Part shown: positions 62,865 to 64,000 of the stretch, one piece after another
Numbering within the stretch: the stretch's first letter is position 1
Layout of the letters: the number at the start of each line of letters is the position of its first letter
Source: Prorocentrum cordatum
Lineage: Eukaryota > Sar > Dinophyceae > Prorocentrales > Prorocentraceae
Assembly: GCA_963575745.1 (NCBI GenBank)
Contig: CAUYUJ010004558.1
Location: forward strand, 97,413-161,412
Direction: 5' to 3'
DNA length: 64,000 nucleotides
Notes under the pieces: model-generated
Database searches by the model: none
What the model saw: the letters and a program-made list of their open reading frames with translations, nothing else
Told to the model about the DNA's origin: nothing
Made by a program: the position numbers and the translations under genes

Positions 62865-63191
62865 CGTGCGTACTCTGTTGTTGCATTGGCTTGCTGGTGT
62901 TTCAGCACACACTGGATACGGTGTGCGCCTCGTGAGCTCCTCGGATGTAGGCGCAAATCGTGTTGGCGAGCCCTAGCAGTGCAAACCTTGGCGTTTGTCA
63001 CCAGTGGAGAGTCACATTTTGATGATTTCAGAGGTCCACAGAGGGCTGAAACAGGGCAACACGACATCCGATATCCTCGGTTCGTGATGACGATCTTGTC
63101 GTTCGCAAGTGCCCCCGGCATTCAGGCACTCGTGCTGTGGGCTATCATCGCGTCCGTCCTGCTTGCAGTATGCACGGAGGAGCACAGATGA
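62865..63191 (+). CDS. Hypothetical small membrane protein
   Basis: ATG at 62865 to TGA at 63189 gives 108 residues; the frame is open further upstream to 62775. Two hydrophobic stretches, AYSVVALACWCFSTHWI near the start and ASAPGIQALVLWAIIASVLL at the end, could span a membrane. The middle is charged (RGPQRAETGQHDIRYPR). Codon bias is modest and no family is recognised. It lies directly after the family A pair. Confidence 0.3.
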   Translation, partial: RAYSVVALACWCFSTHWIRCAPRELLGCRRKSCWRALAVQTLAFVTSGESHFDDFRGPQRAETGQHDIRYPRFVMTILSFASAPGIQALVLWAIIASVLLAVCTEEHR

Positions 63192-63302
63192 TCGTTTCAG
63201 GAGCGGTGGGGGGTGCGGCAGATCGGTTCCTCTCTCCCTCTCATCCTCGCTCTGCCCCCTTCGGACGAGTTGGCAGAAGAGGAGGAGGAGGGGGCCCCCA
63301 CC

Positions 63303-63646
63303 ATGAAACCGACTCGCCTTGCCACCATCCATCTCCCGTCCATCCAGGATGCTGTGTGTGTGTTCCAGGGATGGTGGCAGATGTGCTCACGGTAGCGGGC
63401 GCACATATTCAGGAACCGAACGGAGACCAATGGTTGGTGCATTGCCCCCGCCAAGTGCTACCCGCCCCACATGTGCGACCTTGTCGCCAAAGTTTCTCTT
63501 CAGAACGGTCTTTCTTGGTGGCCGAGGATGTGGGGTTCCACTGTGCTCGGTCCCTCCCCCTTGTCCCGCACGGGGAAGCTCGATCAGATCCCCATCAGCG
63601 GAATCCCTCCCCACATCATGGGAGGGTCAGACGGCACCCAAACATG
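63303..63646 (+). pseudogene. Coding-like segment with in-frame TAG, unknown protein
   Basis: ATG at 63303 (MKPTRLATIHLPSIQDAVCV) reads to a TAG at 63393. The same frame then continues with strong C/G third positions: NGWCIAPAKCYPPHMCDLVA, SWWPRMWGSTVLGPSPL and GKLDQIPISGIPPHIMGG, to TGA at 63644. Either the TAG is a disabling mutation or a splice site (ACATATTCAG at 63412) starts a new exon after it. Cys are spaced C-x6-C-x5-C. No family recognised. Confidence 0.4.
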
Positions 63647-63713
63647 AGCAATTTCAGACAGAACTTCGAGCTGAGGGGAAACCCATGCCAAGAAACACCA
63701 TGCTTGCCTCCAG

Positions 63714-63995
63714 GATGACTTGGGTTTCTTGGGGTTCGATGGTTTTGCTATGGAAGGCGGAACGCTCCCACACCAAAACTCAACGAAGGTCCTGGGGTCT
63801 CAGGGTCCTTCCTCCTCCCGTCCTCATCCTCCTCCTCGTCCTCCGCCCTCCTCCCTCCTCGCTCTCCTCCTCCTGCTTCCTCTTCCTCCTCGTCTACATG
63901 ATGGCCAGACCTTGTGTGGGCAGACTCCCCTGGGTTCTCCGAGGCACTTTACGAGGAAGTACCTTATCCAGGGGAAGGGCCCGTCGGGCGAAAAG
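63714..63995 (+). CDS. Possible exon ending at a GT donor, cut by window edge
   Basis: CTTGCCTCCAG at 63703-63713 looks like an acceptor. The next frame encodes DDLGFLGFDGFAMEGGTLPH, a Pro/Leu-rich part from a CTC-rich insert (63810-63895), then RHFTRKYLIQGKGPSGEK, ending AAAAG|GTAGG at 63995/63996. It uses the same frame as the 63303 segment, so both may belong to one gene. The next exon lies outside the window. Confidence 0.4.
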
Positions 63996-64000
63996 GTAGG

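Noticed and set aside
1-64000. rRNA and tRNA genes
   Set aside because: No recognisable rRNA conserved blocks or cloverleaf with A/B boxes were seen by eye; a covariance-model scan would be needed to exclude small ones.

Overview
The window is dinoflagellate nuclear DNA. The decisive clue is a dinoflagellate spliced-leader (DinoSL) sequence at 23627-23648, followed at once by a second, truncated leader end at 23649-23663. Supporting signs are very GC-rich coding islands with C/G-ending codons, a chlorophyll a/c antenna-like fragment, no ribosome-binding sites or operons, and an extreme load of simple and tandem repeats. The species cannot be fixed from the sequence; a free-living core dinoflagellate such as Prorocentrum is an inference only.

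Layout. 1-960: degenerate GGCCGTCTTGG-type repeat on the minus strand. 960-2250: direct-repeat-flanked block, then a CTC/CAG/CAT microsatellite. 3050-4780: first full copy of a head/core/tail repeat with units of about 80 bp (family A). 5200-6000: GAC/GAT and GGA arrays. 6400-7900: GATTCG-rich DNA, a palindrome cluster and an antenna-protein fragment. 8300-10700: microsatellites around the first copy of an 83-bp modular repeat (family B). 11-14 kb: sparse exon-like pieces. 14.02-18.65 kb: composite element copy 1. 18.7-22.6 kb: inverted motifs, ATC/GAT arrays, a ~120-bp tandem repeat and fold-backs. 22.6-26.1 kb: palindromes, the DinoSL-tagged retrocopy and a second broken gene. 27-33.3 kb: AT-richer repeat DNA with fold-backs, TACA and TG arrays. 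33.37-34.2 kb: a cysteine-rich gene. 34.68-41.98 kb: composite element copy 2 with nested insertions. 42.2-51.4 kb: small coding-like ORFs and the GGCCGTCTTGG array. 53.24-54.76 kb: a long ORF with an internal poly-proline run. 54.97-57.38 kb: a 2.4-kb alternating TG/CG tract. 58.2-59.4 kb: family B copy 2. 59.95-62.69 kb: two family A copies in tandem. 62.7-64 kb: coding-like exons running off the window.

The few gene pieces do not form a pathway. The best protein-coding candidates are at 33370, 53240, 45407, 42210 and 63303-63995; none has a secure function. The antenna fragment and the DinoSL retrocopy look decayed. The striking feature is the repeat architecture: several unrelated families share one plan of conserved head, tandem core and conserved tail, often with a trinucleotide array at a fixed place, and one composite element occurs twice with identifiable nested insertions and target-site duplications.
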